Source: Silene noctiflora (taxonomy: Eukaryota > Streptophyta > Magnoliopsida > Caryophyllales > Caryophyllaceae). Taken from it: 64,000 nt of DNA. The stretch's first letter is position 1, and every line of letters starts with the position of its first letter. The DNA lies in the NCBI GenBank assembly GCA_009801015.1, contig VHZZ01000598.1, positions 109,884-173,883 of the forward strand. The letters are read 5' to 3'. The position numbers and the translations under genes are program-made. Below are positions 47,818 through 60,660 of this stretch, in pieces. The notes below the pieces were generated by a model that was given only the letters and a program-made list of their open reading frames with translations, had not been told where the DNA came from and ran no database searches.

Positions 47818-50800
47818 TCAAGTAAGCGGACTATCAGGGGAAGTGTTGCTAGTTACGTCTTTCCCAATGCGCCAAATGCGGCTAGAACTAGGAGTTGCAG
47901 TGACCGAGCTAGATTTGGTTTCAGTACTTAATGAGATGTCTGAATCCGAAAATCTACTTGGATTGGAGTCGCTGAGGTATCCATCAACTTTGTTCATTTG
48001 ATCAACAAGCGAGTGTCTTATATGTGAGTTGGTGATAGGACTGTCCAACATTCTGTTCAGACTTAAACCCGAATGGAAGGAGCATGTAGGGATCGGAGAA
48101 TTTGGATTGCTAAAGTGATCTTCCTGCAGGATATCTCCTATCCGAGACAGAATGCTATAGGCCAAGTTCCCGAGAACTCTTGAATATGCTTCTAGGATTG
48201 CATGTCCAACATCCTGCAGATTAATTATTGTATTACCATTAGTATCAAAGAGCAAGTGAACAAACATACGGAATTCGCTTAAACAGAGCAAGTAAATGTC
48301 AGTTAAAACTACTCGAAAAAATTAATTGTCTGCTAATAGTGGGGGAGTCTTAAACGAGGGCCATTGTGAAGACGGGATGTTACAAGTGAGTAATTTTTAT
48401 ATTTTGTTAGGGAATTTTTGAACTTTTTGTCTCACGCAACAATTGTATATGGAGTGGGTAACATCTAGTCTCTTTCATTGGATGGAAATCACACATAACT
48501 CAGAGACGCAAAGCCAATGATACTAGCTGCGCTACAGAAGAAGTTAAGAGTGATAGACAGTTACAGCCAATTTAATGGTTCTAAAAACTTATGTGAGACA
48601 TGAGATGTTTTCGCATGTGACACCGTCTCATACAAGACTCGTTTTGGACTTTTAGCCAACAAAACTTGAAAGTATGGTACGTGCAAGTTAATCATACTAA
48701 CCTTGCCAAACTGTATTTTGGTGACATCGAGGAATGTGTGAGGAAGGCATGGGTATCTCATCTTTAACTGATAGAGAAGAGCATCGACACGGAGCAATAG
48801 CGACTGCATTTTCTCGACCTCTGAAGATGTCTCTTTCACAAAAGACCAGGAGGATCTTAGAGGAGTCTTATTACTACCGACTTGTTCTCTGATTCTTTCT
48901 TTCCATACAAGTTTTGCTGCCTCCAACTTATTGATGATGTCGAGAACATCATGTTCAGATCTTATTTTCAGGGCATCAACCATATCGAGTGTTGAGCTTG
49001 ATCCTGAAGCTATTATTTTGTATAGCTGCTCCCCAAGATTGGCCCTTCCAGACTGCATGTCAAAACAAGTTGATGTCAGAATGAATAGAGAATTCATGTT
49101 GACATAAACAACAGCCTTAAAAACTTTTTTAGACTAGTTCTAGATGTCCATGATTTAAATTGTGCCGAGAAAGTGACCTCACGATAAAAAGCACAGCCAG
49201 CCATCTATATTTCATCGTAATCTAAAACCAAAGAATGGCGAGTCTTTGCTCCACTGCAAGTGGAAATGAGATTTTTTGATCTCATGCCAACGATAATTTC
49301 TTCCTTTTTGGCGAATGAGGGTTGGAAAAACCAAAGAGATAGAAGCCTCTAACACTCATTTCATATGAAAAGGTGAATTAAAAAGAATCAAAGGGAGAAG
49401 AAATAAATTACATTCAAGAATAGCTAGAAGCTACGTATCTCGAAGAGAATTAACAAATTCAGGACTTCAGTGTATTGAGAGAATTTACTAGATGTATACG
49501 AGTAGGTGAATTATTGTAGAAATCCCATATGAAAAGACCCATAATCAAGTGTATATTGTCAATTGTGTGAGGTCTCTCCACCTATCTGTTTACCATATAT
49601 ATTTTGTATTCGAGTTGGTTCAAACTTCAAATTGGTGAGGTGAATCATGGCAGGTTCTTCTTAAACATGGACTTGTAGTCAAGACCCAAGACTGTATGAA
49701 GTCGAGTTCTGCAGTGGACGGTGTTGTAAGTTCATGTCCCTATTATGTGACTAGCTACTTTCCCGACACTAACAAAATACTGCACAATTGAATTATAATG
49801 GCGAACAGAGTTACAAACTATGATTTTCAAAGGCATAGAAAAAGAAATGAATCAAAAAAAAAGAGAACTCCGCTTGCCTTAGGTAATGCATCCTGAATGG
49901 CTTTGGGCACGGTCACTTCAAGTAATACATTCTCATTGATTGACTTGACAGCCTTGAAAACTTGATGAACCACATTACCCTGAGAAAGTAACTTCTTCCG
50001 GGCAGCTTCTGAGAGACCACCGGCTGGAACTCGTGGATACGGAAGCCACCATCTTTTGATTTGCCTGGCACTACCAACCCTTTTATCTTTCCTGCTATTT
50101 CCTTCAGCATACCAAAATTCTGTTCCAGCCATCGAGTCTAGTACTTCCTGATACAAGCAAAACACAGTTGATGATTGTAATATAAAATCAAATATCAGAA
50201 TTTCTAAACCATTTTCAGATAGGAAAGGAGTTTGTACCACCCAGTTATACTAATTACTAAATGTATACCACCGAATGGTACAGCAATCTCGACCACTATA
50301 CTTGCATATAACTTTACGGAGTATATTGATTAAATAAGATGGTTTAATAAAATTCATATCATAATAGATGTGAGTAGAAAATTAATACAATTTAGTACCA
50401 CCACATGGGGCCTATTATTTTGCTTTTGAGAAACATATCTTGATTTTAATTTGAATTGATGCACTTGCATGAAGGAGAACACTTACAATAAGCATGGAGT
50501 CGAGCTTCTGAAGTGCTGGAATGTTGATGTGTACATCAGCACGAGCTTTAGGCGTCATAATCTGCTCCATTATGCAGACATTTTCAAAAACAGTGAGAAA
50601 CATTACTCCTACAAATCAAGTGGTAAATACTACAGGAATTTCAGATACCTCAAAAGTCCGGCCATTTGAACCACTTTGCTCAGCAGGAACCAGTTCAACC
50701 ATATAGTTGGCAGGTGAAAGCAACCAGTTCATCTCTTTTATCCACTTTGCCTTTCCTTCTTCTGGCAAGGGTTCCAATTTCCACAACTCTCCAAAAACAG

Positions 50801-53800
50801 AAGCTGTAAACATGTTGCATATTTTCAACACTGTTACTTTGCTTATAAAAGAGAGATTATAGAGAACGTGATGAAAACTACGTAGCCTCAACTCTTAACT
50901 ACTTTGGCAGGTAAATTCGCAGAGGGGTGGTTAATCATGACTTGGGTTCAAAACAATCAGCATCAAAATTGCCCTTGTGCCTCAGTTTACACCAAAAGCA
51001 AAACAGACAGTCTATAACAAAAAAAATAGTTGATTAGAAGGTGAATGTACCAGCAAGGTTTGTTATGGCATTAGATATCGCAAGTGCACTGGTTTTGCCC
51101 TTGCTTCCTCCGCTGACATCCTCTCCTAGCAAAAGTTTTGCAAACTTTTCTTTCATTGCTTCTACATCTGAAAATTGAGAGGCATAAGATCCTCTAGCAA
51201 AGAACTGCTCGGGGCTTTCTTGCTCATCCCATTCACCAATTGCTACGTTGCCTCTCTTTGTAATCCATTCGGAGTAGAAAGATACACCTACACCTTTGCT
51301 TGAAGAACAACTAGTTTCTTCTTCCTCAAAGGATTTAATAGGATTAGTATATGATTGACTGTTTAGAATGCAGCTCTCAAGCCCGTCATAAGTTACTATT
51401 CCTGAAACATATGCAAGAAGATACACAGGTCATGACACTTCGTTTTAGGTAAGGTGAATCATATCTTATATCAATATGCTTGAACTGCTTAGAAGTTAAT
51501 AAATCCGCAGCTTTATGAGGATCACATCGTGTTTCTTGCCACTGAAGTAAAAATTTCAGCTGTCAGGAAGCATTAGCAGAACAAAGTATTTCAGATAAGA
51601 TTTATCCCAATTCAGAGCAACACATTTACTACAATATTGCGTATCTATGTCCAGTACGGATGCTGCTCGTGAGCTCGTCTGAGTTGGGAGCCTGATTCCT
51701 CAAGTTATGTTCTGTGCCGTTTTTAGCCATACTAGGAAGTTCTTTATATGCAAATTTTCCCGTCTTCTTATTTCCATATGTAGATCTAATCGGCTACATC
51801 AGTAGCAAATCTCTAAATTAGGGTTTTCAGGTAACTTAAGCATCAGGTTCTTTATAAAGTTGTAACACACATGGACTGCATTTTTAAGTGTCACTCAGCA
51901 CCAGCCACCAGGGTATATAAAAAAGCCATAAAAGAAGAATTCTTTGATTAATGTACATCAAGTTATCTTAAGAGCCTAACCAATGGTCACATATCAAATT
52001 GTTAATCCCCTCCCTCCATTTCACAAATACCTTCTAAAATACGTAAATCGCACGATTTAATTAGTATACATACAAGCTGTAAGGACCACATATAATGATG
52101 CGAGCGGGGAAAGTGGGGTAATTTTGTGGATGAGATGAAATACAAGTCGGATATTGGAAGGTATTTCTGAAACAACCAAATCGTGAAAAATAGAAGGTAT
52201 CTGTGAAACGGAGGGAGTAATAATATAAAGTAGGTAAATCATGCAGTACTACTGAATCATGCACATGCACTTGCACTTGCACTATCAAAAGCCTGTATCA
52301 CATCTTTGTGGATGCCTACAAAACAGATACTAACTGAAAAAAGTCATAGCTAATTGGTGAGAAAAAATGACATGAAGATGGGCCCACTGTGTTTGTTTAA
52401 GAAATGGAAATGTTGAAAAAACAAAATCCAAAATCACATTTTCAAAACTTTGAAGTGAAAAGGTAGTCTACAATGTAAAAGTACAAGGATCATACAATGC
52501 CAACAATGAACTACATTACAATTTACAATAATGACCCACAAGAAATTTCCATGAACTCCCCCTTTTAAGAAATAAATAACTCCAAAATCTCGTTTTCGAA
52601 ATTATTAAGTGAAGGTCTATAATGTAATAGTACAAGGATCTTACAATGACAACAAGAAACCATAATGCAATAATGAGACACAAAATTTCCATTAACACTC
52701 TTAAATAAATCATTTTTAGATACGGTGTGATTCTCACTACACGGTCACACCTCGTTTTCATGAAGATAAAACAAGTGATTCGAGGCTCCACAACTTTTAT
52801 GATCTTAATTTGCAAAAGACTTTCAAGTGGGTAACAAGTAGAGGAATTAGCAAATAATCCATGATTCTGTGCAGTTACTATGTCAACATCAAGTATATAC
52901 AGCATCCCATTTATATTAAGGACCAATATTAATTGCATTTACCGAGAGTGAGAGACCGAGACTAGACTGCGACAACCAAAAGAGCGAATCCGGCCGAAAC
53001 CAATATATAATTCTATAGATTTAACAAGTAATGAAATTCTACAAATTATGGTTTTGAGCTTCAGAACTGTAAACCATTACAGCTAAAGCTGCAGTTTGTG
53101 GAGCACTTGCTGAAACCTGGAAAATCTCACTAACAAGTGCAAAAGGTATCTGGAATAGCACCAACAGTACTTCCCTAAGACAAGGCACCCATAACATCAC
53201 CAACTCCCACCAAAAAATCTTATAATACGAGTATAGGATTATAGTATAATTGAATGTACCGTACGGCCGTCGTATAGTATAATTTGCGTAAGGAGAAATT
53301 TATGAAATCAGCCACCCAACTTTGTCCCTACATTGCATGCAGAACAGTTCTAGTACTACTTAACTTAATGTAGAAGGCCTTAGGGTAAGATTATCCGTCA
53401 TACTCTCCAAAATCTTAAGACTCTGACACATCAGTTTTCCACTAACTTTTATTATTTCTTTATTGTTCAGACTTACCTCAGACTCACCTCAGACTTTATA
53501 CATTATCCGTCAGACTCACCTCAAACTCTACTTTTCTACTTTCCACTTCACTTATTTTTTTTTCAAAAAAAAAATGCCACATGGTATTCATTAATTGGAT
53601 ACTTTCCACTCATGGTGGGGTCAAGACTCACCTAAAGTCTTAAGTTGAGTCTTGGATTTCCAAGACTCAACTTAAGACTTTGTCAAGACTTTTGTACATT
53701 ATTGGTAGTCTTGAGTGAGTCTTGTCTTAAGACTTACCAAAGTCTTGTCTCAAGATTACTAATAATCTTACCCTGCCAATAAAAAAGAGTATTTATTGTC

Positions 53801-56561
53801 ATTAAGTCAAACATAATTGAGGCAAAAAAAAGGTCCTTTGCCTCGAGCTAAATAATGTCCACCTTTTTGTTTAAAAAATGTGGTCACCATTCATAAGGTA
53901 ATAAACCCCTGAAGGTGTGTCAGTAGTGCAATTCAATAACAATAAACTGATAAAATGAGATATTATGTATATCCCATTCAAATCTTAGCCAAGTTTGTTA
54001 CTACACAGGAAAATGCATCGCTCAGCATAGTCAGCAAGACGAGATACTAAACGTCAACATTAGTTCATAGTTCTAATCAATGATTATGGATTAGCGTTTA
54101 TATTGACTATTGAGGTACTGTCTAAATATTTTGAAACTTGCTTTTCGAACTCTGCTCCTTAAGCAGGCCGACTTTTTCATCCTAATATTACACTAAAAAT
54201 ACTCGTATATAGCAGCTAGTGGTCGTTCAAATCACATTTAAAGGGTAAATGCAGATATAAACTAGTCCTTAATACGAGTATAGTTAGGGTGCTACACATC
54301 AACCGAGTTTGAAACAGATTTGCATTATATTTTCTCTCGTGACTCCCTATGAATGGTAAGTTAGTCCGACCCGACTTAATACTACTCCGATAAATCCTAT
54401 TACTATTTTACCCACACCAATACTCTTACATTATTTTACCCTTACCCAAAGGCTACAACCACAGCCACACACCCACCATGTGCCTTGCTAGTCAAAAACT
54501 CAGAAACATTTTAAAGCACTGCACAGATGACCAAAATGTCAAAGTTTGTTGCCTACATAATTATCAAAAGGGTAGTTGGTAAGTAGTCACTATTTTAGCA
54601 ATTTAAACCAGGGAGACAAAAACCTTGTGCACATCAATGTGAGACACCTTGAGACTACTCTAGATTACAGCATTCAAGATTTCAAACATAAACTAACTAA
54701 AACCTTTTTCACATTTGCTAACTTTTTGTCTTAGACTCTCCCACGTGAGAAGTGGGTTCTTAGACCATCCCCAAGCAGAAGGTCACGCTAATTGGGTCAT
54801 CAACGTTTTAGCCCTTAATCCCACCTTATTTATCTTGACCCACTTTCACCCTCTCAAACAGAAGGTCACGACCTAGGTCACCAACCCAATCATTTTTCAC
54901 TTTCCAATCATTTTCCACATTCTTTACCCCACCAAAAACTCTCATACTTTTTCAATTATTAATTACTAATAAATGAGAGGATGACATGTGTTGGGTCACC
55001 AACCTCAACTCAAGGTCACCAAGTCTCAACTCAAGGTCACAAATTGACCCTGAGTTATTCAAGGTCACCAAAATTGTCTTCTTAATCCTAGTTTAATGAG
55101 TCATTAGCATGACCCAACAAGGTCACGACCCAGTTGGTGATCTTGCTTGGGGATGGTCTTACAAGCTCTAGGTCAAAACTCAATTTAAAACTTGAGTTAT
55201 GCTTGGTCAAACTGATCTGGAGCAGCTAGAGCTCAACCAAACACTGTCCAATGTGAGTCAGACTTGATGCACTAAAGCCATTTTTAAGAAATAAGTTCAG
55301 AAATAAAATAAACTAAAATTATTCTTGAACTAAATTTCTAAAGTTGCCAAAAAAAACTCTAAGTAAAAAGCATTATTTAAAAACAAATGTCAAAGTTAAA
55401 CTGAACCGATCTAAACTATTACTGCGATCTGGCTGCAACCTGCAAGTGTCAGATACGACATGGTATCAGAGTGTCTGATACGGTAATTTTGTCCCAAGTT
55501 TTTTTTTGGGTCTACACTGAAGTGTCGGAGTCTCCGAGTATCGGATACACGACATGCAACCAAAGTGAAGTGTCAAAGTAACATAGGCACTATTAAGACG
55601 AGTTAAGCTTTTGGCCCCACCCTAAGCTTCATTATTCTAGAATCAACGGGCTCGAGGGTAAACTCAATCTCAAATTTACAAGATGATCTTAAACCCATCT
55701 GTATTCCCCTAATTGAACCATGCAAATTTATGAAATGATCTCAGTCCCATCCTCCCTGAGTTTTTTATATATACAATAATAATACATTAATAAGCCAGTA
55801 AATTATTCCCTTAATAAAGAATTTTTAGAGGCTCTTGCCAGCCTCCATACACAAAATATATGGGTACATAAGACAAATATTTGGGTGCACATGCTCTTGG
55901 AACTTGGGACTTTGGGAGCCTTCTTACAGATCAAAAGGGATCTATCCAAGCACAACAGGCACAAAATTGGATTAAAAAACAAGCACACACATTTAATGAA
56001 CAAATATCAAATGGAGAACTTGTTTGGACACATAATGGGACAATTTGCAACTATTCAAAAGTTTCTCTAGGGTGCATACAACTAAAGATGTGAATGCACA
56101 CTATCTATTACTTATGTAGAAAATGAGGTAGGTCCATTGATCCAACGGTCGTACGGAGAAGATAATATCGACTAAGGTCTTTTTTACTTAATTGCAGTTC
56201 TTATAAGTTCAGTTCAATTCATTCTTACTCTTTCGCTCAGTTTATTTCAGGTGTTATAAGTTCAGCTCAGCCGATTTCAGTCCAAAAGAACGGGAAGTCG
56301 GGAACTAACACACTATCATTCAATGCATGACAAGTATACCACTATACCCATAAGGTCATACCCATTAACATAAACTACCTACTACCCTGAGCAATGTATG
56401 AAGAAGATCATAAATGCATTCATAAATCATAGCAAGAGAATAATAAATAGAGAAAGAGAAATAGAGGGGGCCATACTATCCTGTTCATTCTCGTCAAAAT
56501 CAATGCTAATTTCCCTGTCCCTTGCACAGCATGCCAACCTTCTTCTAACCCCCATCTTCAT
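47818..56561 (-). CDS. ROPGEF14: RopGEF14-like Rho-of-plants guanine nucleotide exchange factor, 7 exons, 560 aa
   Basis: Exons in coding order: 56561-56477, 51401-51051, 50803-50649, 50561-50487, 50147-49878, 49052-48702, 48213-47818. The first exon encodes [20 protein letters not shown] and FDENEQD, matching the distinctive RopGEF14 start. It splices in frame across a 5.1-kb intron to [18 protein letters not shown]. The PRONE catalytic domain spans residues ~107-462: [83 protein letters not shown] (Trp255-Trp256), [14 protein letters not shown] and [16 protein letters not shown]. The Ser-rich C-tail is the part that receptor-like kinases act on in the family. RopGEFs load GTP onto ROP GTPases at the plasma membrane and steer polar growth. 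Intron 5 starts with GC (CCTAAG|GCAAGC), a GC-AG intron; the others are GT-AG. The length is close to the known ~576 aa. Confidence 0.94.
52007..52217. mobile_element. Stowaway-like MITE in RopGEF intron 1
   Basis: Begins cccctccctccatttcacaa and ends ctgtgaaacggagggag, followed by TA. The inner arms (ataccttctaaaatacg and gaaggtatctgtgaaa) are inverted. The left TA is not intact. Confidence 0.75.
52431..52710. repeat. Diverged tandem duplication in RopGEF intron 1
   Basis: Two units of about 140-150 bp share the order aaaatc(t)c...ttttc, agtgaa, gtctaya atgtaa, agtacaaggatc, tacaatg, caacaa and aatttccat. The second begins near 52585. Confidence 0.7.
53383..53773. mobile_element. MITE with gggtaagattat termini in RopGEF intron 1
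   Basis: Left end gggtaagattatc and right end ataatcttaccc are exact inverses over 12 bp. The interior is full of inverted aagtcttgag/ctcaagactt and agactcacct motifs. The left flank is TTA but the right flank is TGC, so a target duplication is not proven. Confidence 0.7.
54763..55158. mobile_element. Tourist-like MITE with TTA target duplication in RopGEF intron 1
   Basis: Ends gaccatccccaagca and tgcttggggatggtc are exact 15-bp inverses, flanked on both sides by TTA (54760-54762, 55159-55161). This is the PIF/Harbinger signature. The interior has many aaggtcac/gtgacc motifs and no transposase. Confidence 0.88.
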
Positions 56562-59500
56562 CACCTCCTTAATTTGCCTTTCTGCTCACTTCAACACCAA
56601 ATCACCACATTAGTAACACAAATTATCGAATGAGACCCTCTTATAGTATGAGACGGTCCTTTTATTACTTAAACACACACTACTTACTATCAATAAATGA
56701 CTGTTTTCAGAAACGGTCTTACAAAATAACTATTGCATTAGTAATTACAATCAATCTAGAGTAAGACTGTGCTATTTAATATTGCAACTACCATTAAAAT
56801 AAGGTGCATAACATGAAATTTAGCCATTTTACAGTGTGACACGGTTCCTTATTATTACTTAACCACACATTTATTACTATCAATAAACGAGTGTGCTTAG
56901 AGCATAAAAGGGACGGTCTTATACAACATACTCCGTAATACAGCAACTACCATTAAATAAGGTGCATAACATGAAATTTACTCATTTTACAATTAAGATT
57001 TTCGTCGAGCACACAGTAATTATATTCAATAATAATGCCAATGTTTACTGTTTCATTGCATTTAAAACACAAACACATTTTTTCATTATAAATTCGCCAA
57101 ATTCTCCGCTACCTCGCTCAAATTCGGACTAAATTTGACGGTGATTTAAACACATAGAGCAACTTCCATTGTTTTTCCAACGGCTATGCCATTTTCTAAA
57201 AAAAAAAAAAAAAATCATTAAAATTTTCAACAATTTATTATAAATTCCTGCAAAATTAAAATTTCGCCCTAAAAAATTCGATTCTATATTTATCTCTGCA
57301 CCACATTCCCAAATTCAACTCTTAATGAATTCAAAATTCAAAAACAACTACCGAAATTAGGAACTCGAATACATTTTAACAACGGCATTATCGATTAAAA
57401 AAACGACGACAAAAACGACAACGACAACTACTGGCTCAAGAGCTCCCGCAAATAATCAACGCAAAAACAAAAAACAAGACTGCAAAAAAAAAAAAAAAAA
57501 AAAAAATAGTTGTGATTGAAATCAACTAATGTCGCTTGATAGGTGAAGTGAATGCTGTTCTACTCACTAGTTTATCATCAAAACAAAACAAAACCGTCTT
57601 AACTTGAGATATCTCGGCTACCACGACCTCATTTTATTTCCACTTGTATTTTTAATCGGGTGTGAAAGACGTCTCTTAAGTTAAGACGGTTTTAAACACG
57701 AGTCGGTGTAATTAAAAAGAAGTTGAACAGAATCAAAACTAATAAAAAGAAGGGGTAACCTGGTAAGTAGAGGAGGTTGAGAAGAAGAAGCAAAAATGGT
57801 GGAAAAAGGAAGGAGAAAAATAATGTGAGAAAGTTGAATGTGGAATGAGGAGGAAATTTAAAAAAAAAAAACAAGGGAATTTAAGAGGAGAAAAAAGAGA
57901 AGTAGAGAAGATGTTTAGTTATGGGTGAAAATGTGAATAATGAGGTGAGTGAGTGAGTGATGCCTAATTAATGGCAACTGATGACATGAGAAGAGGGAGT
58001 GTGTTTTGGTAATAAATGTGTAAATTATGATGATAGACTTGAGGAGTTGAAGCGGTCTGGATTTTCTTCGTTTCCTTTGAAAGTAATGGACCTTTATTTT
58101 TTGGAAAATGATAAATACAACCCTTAGGGCTGTATTTAAGGGACCAAAAAAGAAAAGAAAAACTTAAATTAAGCATTAATGACATCAATTTACGCGTAAT
58201 TGTGTCATAAATTCCTAATTTAATTCCATTTTGTGAAGTATTTTTTATCATTACCCTTATTTTTTTTATCACAAAAACTTCTGAGAGACGGTCTTTCAAT
58301 AGCGTTATTGAGAGACCTTTCACCTGATAGAGTGAGGGACCCACTGCTTTTTCTATTTTCCTATTATGTCTCTCATTAAATTAGTGAGAGGCGGTCTCTC
58401 ACGAGACCTACTGTTTTTTTATAAACGGTCTGAATTAAATTTTATGACAATTTAAGGTTGTTATTATTTTATAAAAATAATGTTTTAATGAATGGATAGA
58501 TAAATATAATAAATATGGATGCATTATAGAGGAAATGGAGAAAAACAGGATTCAAAGTAGAGTTGAAGAGGACTAGAGGAGTAAGTGGTAGGCTAATTTT
58601 GTGAAGGGGTCCATTTGAGCACAAAGGTTTCTTTTTGGTTTCTTTTTTAGACTTGGTAGGTGGGTAACCGGATTGAATACAGACGGGTTTGGATTGTTCG
58701 AGTTATGCTATGTCGTCATCTAGTTACTTTGGGGTGGGTGTGGGGGTTTGGAGGGTAAATATGGAGTTAGATTGAAATATTGAATGAAGTCATGGCAAAT
58801 CAGGGTTTGCTCCAGATGTCAGGTCGGGTCTGTCATTCGAGTGCAAATTAGGTATTTGACTGAGTAGAGTCATTTTGAGTTTGATCAATTTTAACCAATG
58901 TTGTTAGGATCGGGATTCTACTTTGGATCGATGGAGGAGGGTAGGATCGAATCGGGAGAATCGGATCGTAAAATCGCAAGATTCTACAACCTCACTAAAT
59001 ATAATTTTTTATTTGGTAAAAATATACAATTGAAGATCAAAACACATATTTATTAATATTTATTCATAAAATATTGGTAATTAATGGTTTTAGTATCATT
59101 GTATGAACATGTTTTTACAACTTAAACGAAATTTTGGTTTTACGGTGTCAGTATATAATAATATATATTAATATTTTTATTATAGAATCGGATCGTAGGA
59201 TCGTGTTATGATCTCATCTCTAAAAATTTTCAAATTAATAGGATCGTAAGATTCTACAACCCTGAAAGAATCGTAGGATCCTGGATCGGTCAAATATTTT
59301 CAGACCATAAAATCATAGAATTGTTGGATCGAATCGCGATTCTGACAACAATGATTTTAACTGCTTTTAGTTACATGTAAAGGTGGGTTTGGGTTTTGGC
59401 AAATGGTGGGAGTTGGTCATTAGTTGAATTTTACGATCAATTGTATACTTCAATCATCTCATTTACGGAGTACTTCGTACTATATTTCTTTTATTATTAT

Positions 59501-60249
59501 TTTTACGTAATTTCAAATAAAAGGTTGCGTTTGTAACAATGCTAGTAAAAATTGGTAATGTTTCACTAGTTTTTAATCACTAACATTCATCTTGACTCTA
59601 TATACCTAGTTTCTCGTAGTCACAGTCAAAACGAAAATGTTGTTTTTTCTTCCCGATTTCCATAAATGTAACAATAATCAAGTGGGAAAAGTATACAATT
59701 AGCGGTATGCTTGATGCGTGGACTTTTTAAATTCAGTTCAGTTCAGCTCCATTAAGTTCAGTTTAGTTCAAACAGTTTCAGTCCCAAAAAAATAGAGCCT
59801 TACATCGCGTTTTGAGCAAGTCAACCTAACAAAGCTACTCTCGTTAGTATTTTACCATTAGAATCACGTTACTCCGTTTACATAAAATTTTCTCGAACAA
59901 ATTCAAATTCTGTTTAAAACATCCTAATCAATCCTCAAAACAAAAATTAGTTTCGATTTTCGAAGTATTAAGGTTTGTACACATTTAGCAAATGGGTAAC
60001 AAAATTGTAAAATGAAGCAAAATAAGGTGGGACGTAAGAGGCGGGGAGTAACGTTGGTTAGTCTCAATCCCCATACGTTTTTGTCCAATCTCCAAAGTCA
60101 AATATATTTTTGAAAAATTATTTGAATATTATTATTAAGAGTATAATTGGGTAGATAATGTAATAAATAATATTTGAAAAATTGTTGACCAACAACTCAA
60201 CAAGCATTCCGGAATCCGGAAACCAAGTATCACAAATTACGGAATAAGA
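56562..60249. other. Upstream region of RopGEF14 and AT-rich spacer
   Basis: The RopGEF14 leader and promoter should lie here; the purine-rich stretch 57700-57960 may be transcribed leader. Otherwise there are A-runs (57484-57505), gagacggtctctcac-type repeat pieces (58280-58420), a MITE-like element at ~58905-59352 and cagttcagttcagctc-type repeats. No coding region is supported. Confidence 0.5.
58905..59352. mobile_element. MITE-like element with tgttgttaggatcggg termini
   Basis: The left end (aatgttgttaggatcgggattc) is an imperfect inverse of the right end (gaatcgcgattctgacaacaatg), and both arms carry ggatcg and gattctacaacc motifs. No clear target duplication was found. Confidence 0.6.
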
Positions 60250-60660
60250 TTGTTGTATAGTATCTACCAAAAGTGGTTTTCGGTGAAACAGAGGACTGGG
60301 TCAGGGGAGGGACATGGTCAGAAGAAATTTTTTACCGTGGAGATCAAGGTGCGCGGTGGCATTAGAGATGTTTGCGGAGTTTTGTTAGTAGACCAGGACG
60401 ATGCACTCATGGAGAAAGGATGGTCAAGGCGCTGTCAACATGTGCGGAGGGCAACCGCTATTAAATCACCCCTGGGCTCTGGCCATTTGTACCTGCATAG
60501 AAAACTTTACTCAATTGCCCCAGATTCTTATTCGAATGAAACCACCAACGCTCTGTCCGATTTTCCTAGAGCACAAACAAATAATCCTCCAAACACGAGA
60601 GTAATATCATTATACGGAGTATCAATTATTCGATTCCAAAGATTAAAACACGTGACCTGA
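60250..60660 (+). other. Unrecognised ORF of 136 codons
   Basis: The frame MLYSIYQKWFSVKQRTGSGE onwards is open for 136 codons. The stretch 60280-60600 is less AT-rich than its surroundings and a second frame over 60401-60604 is open too (67 codons). I recognise no family in either frame. It may be a decayed coding fragment or a chance ORF; the presence of two overlapping open frames gives no clean coding signal. Confidence 0.25.

Noticed and set aside
50469-50706. Plus-strand ORFs over RopGEF exons 3-4
   Set aside because: Shadows of the minus-strand coding exons.
51034-51426. Start of RopGEF14 at the ATG near 51426 (MYLLAYVSG...)
   Set aside because: The first residues come from intron sequence before an acceptor at 51402. 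The exon at 56561-56477 supplies the family-typical start and joins in frame.
52516-52938. 140-codon minus-strand ORF
   Set aside because: It lies in the large first intron of RopGEF14, partly over a diverged tandem repeat, and has no recognisable motif or splice support.
56398-56613. Plus-strand 71-codon ORF
   Set aside because: It is antisense to RopGEF14 exon 1 and its leader, with no independent support.
58264-58420. Possible hairpin gene from gagacggtctctcac repeats
   Set aside because: The motif recurs as short pieces throughout the window, and the flanks give no consistent element or precursor structure.
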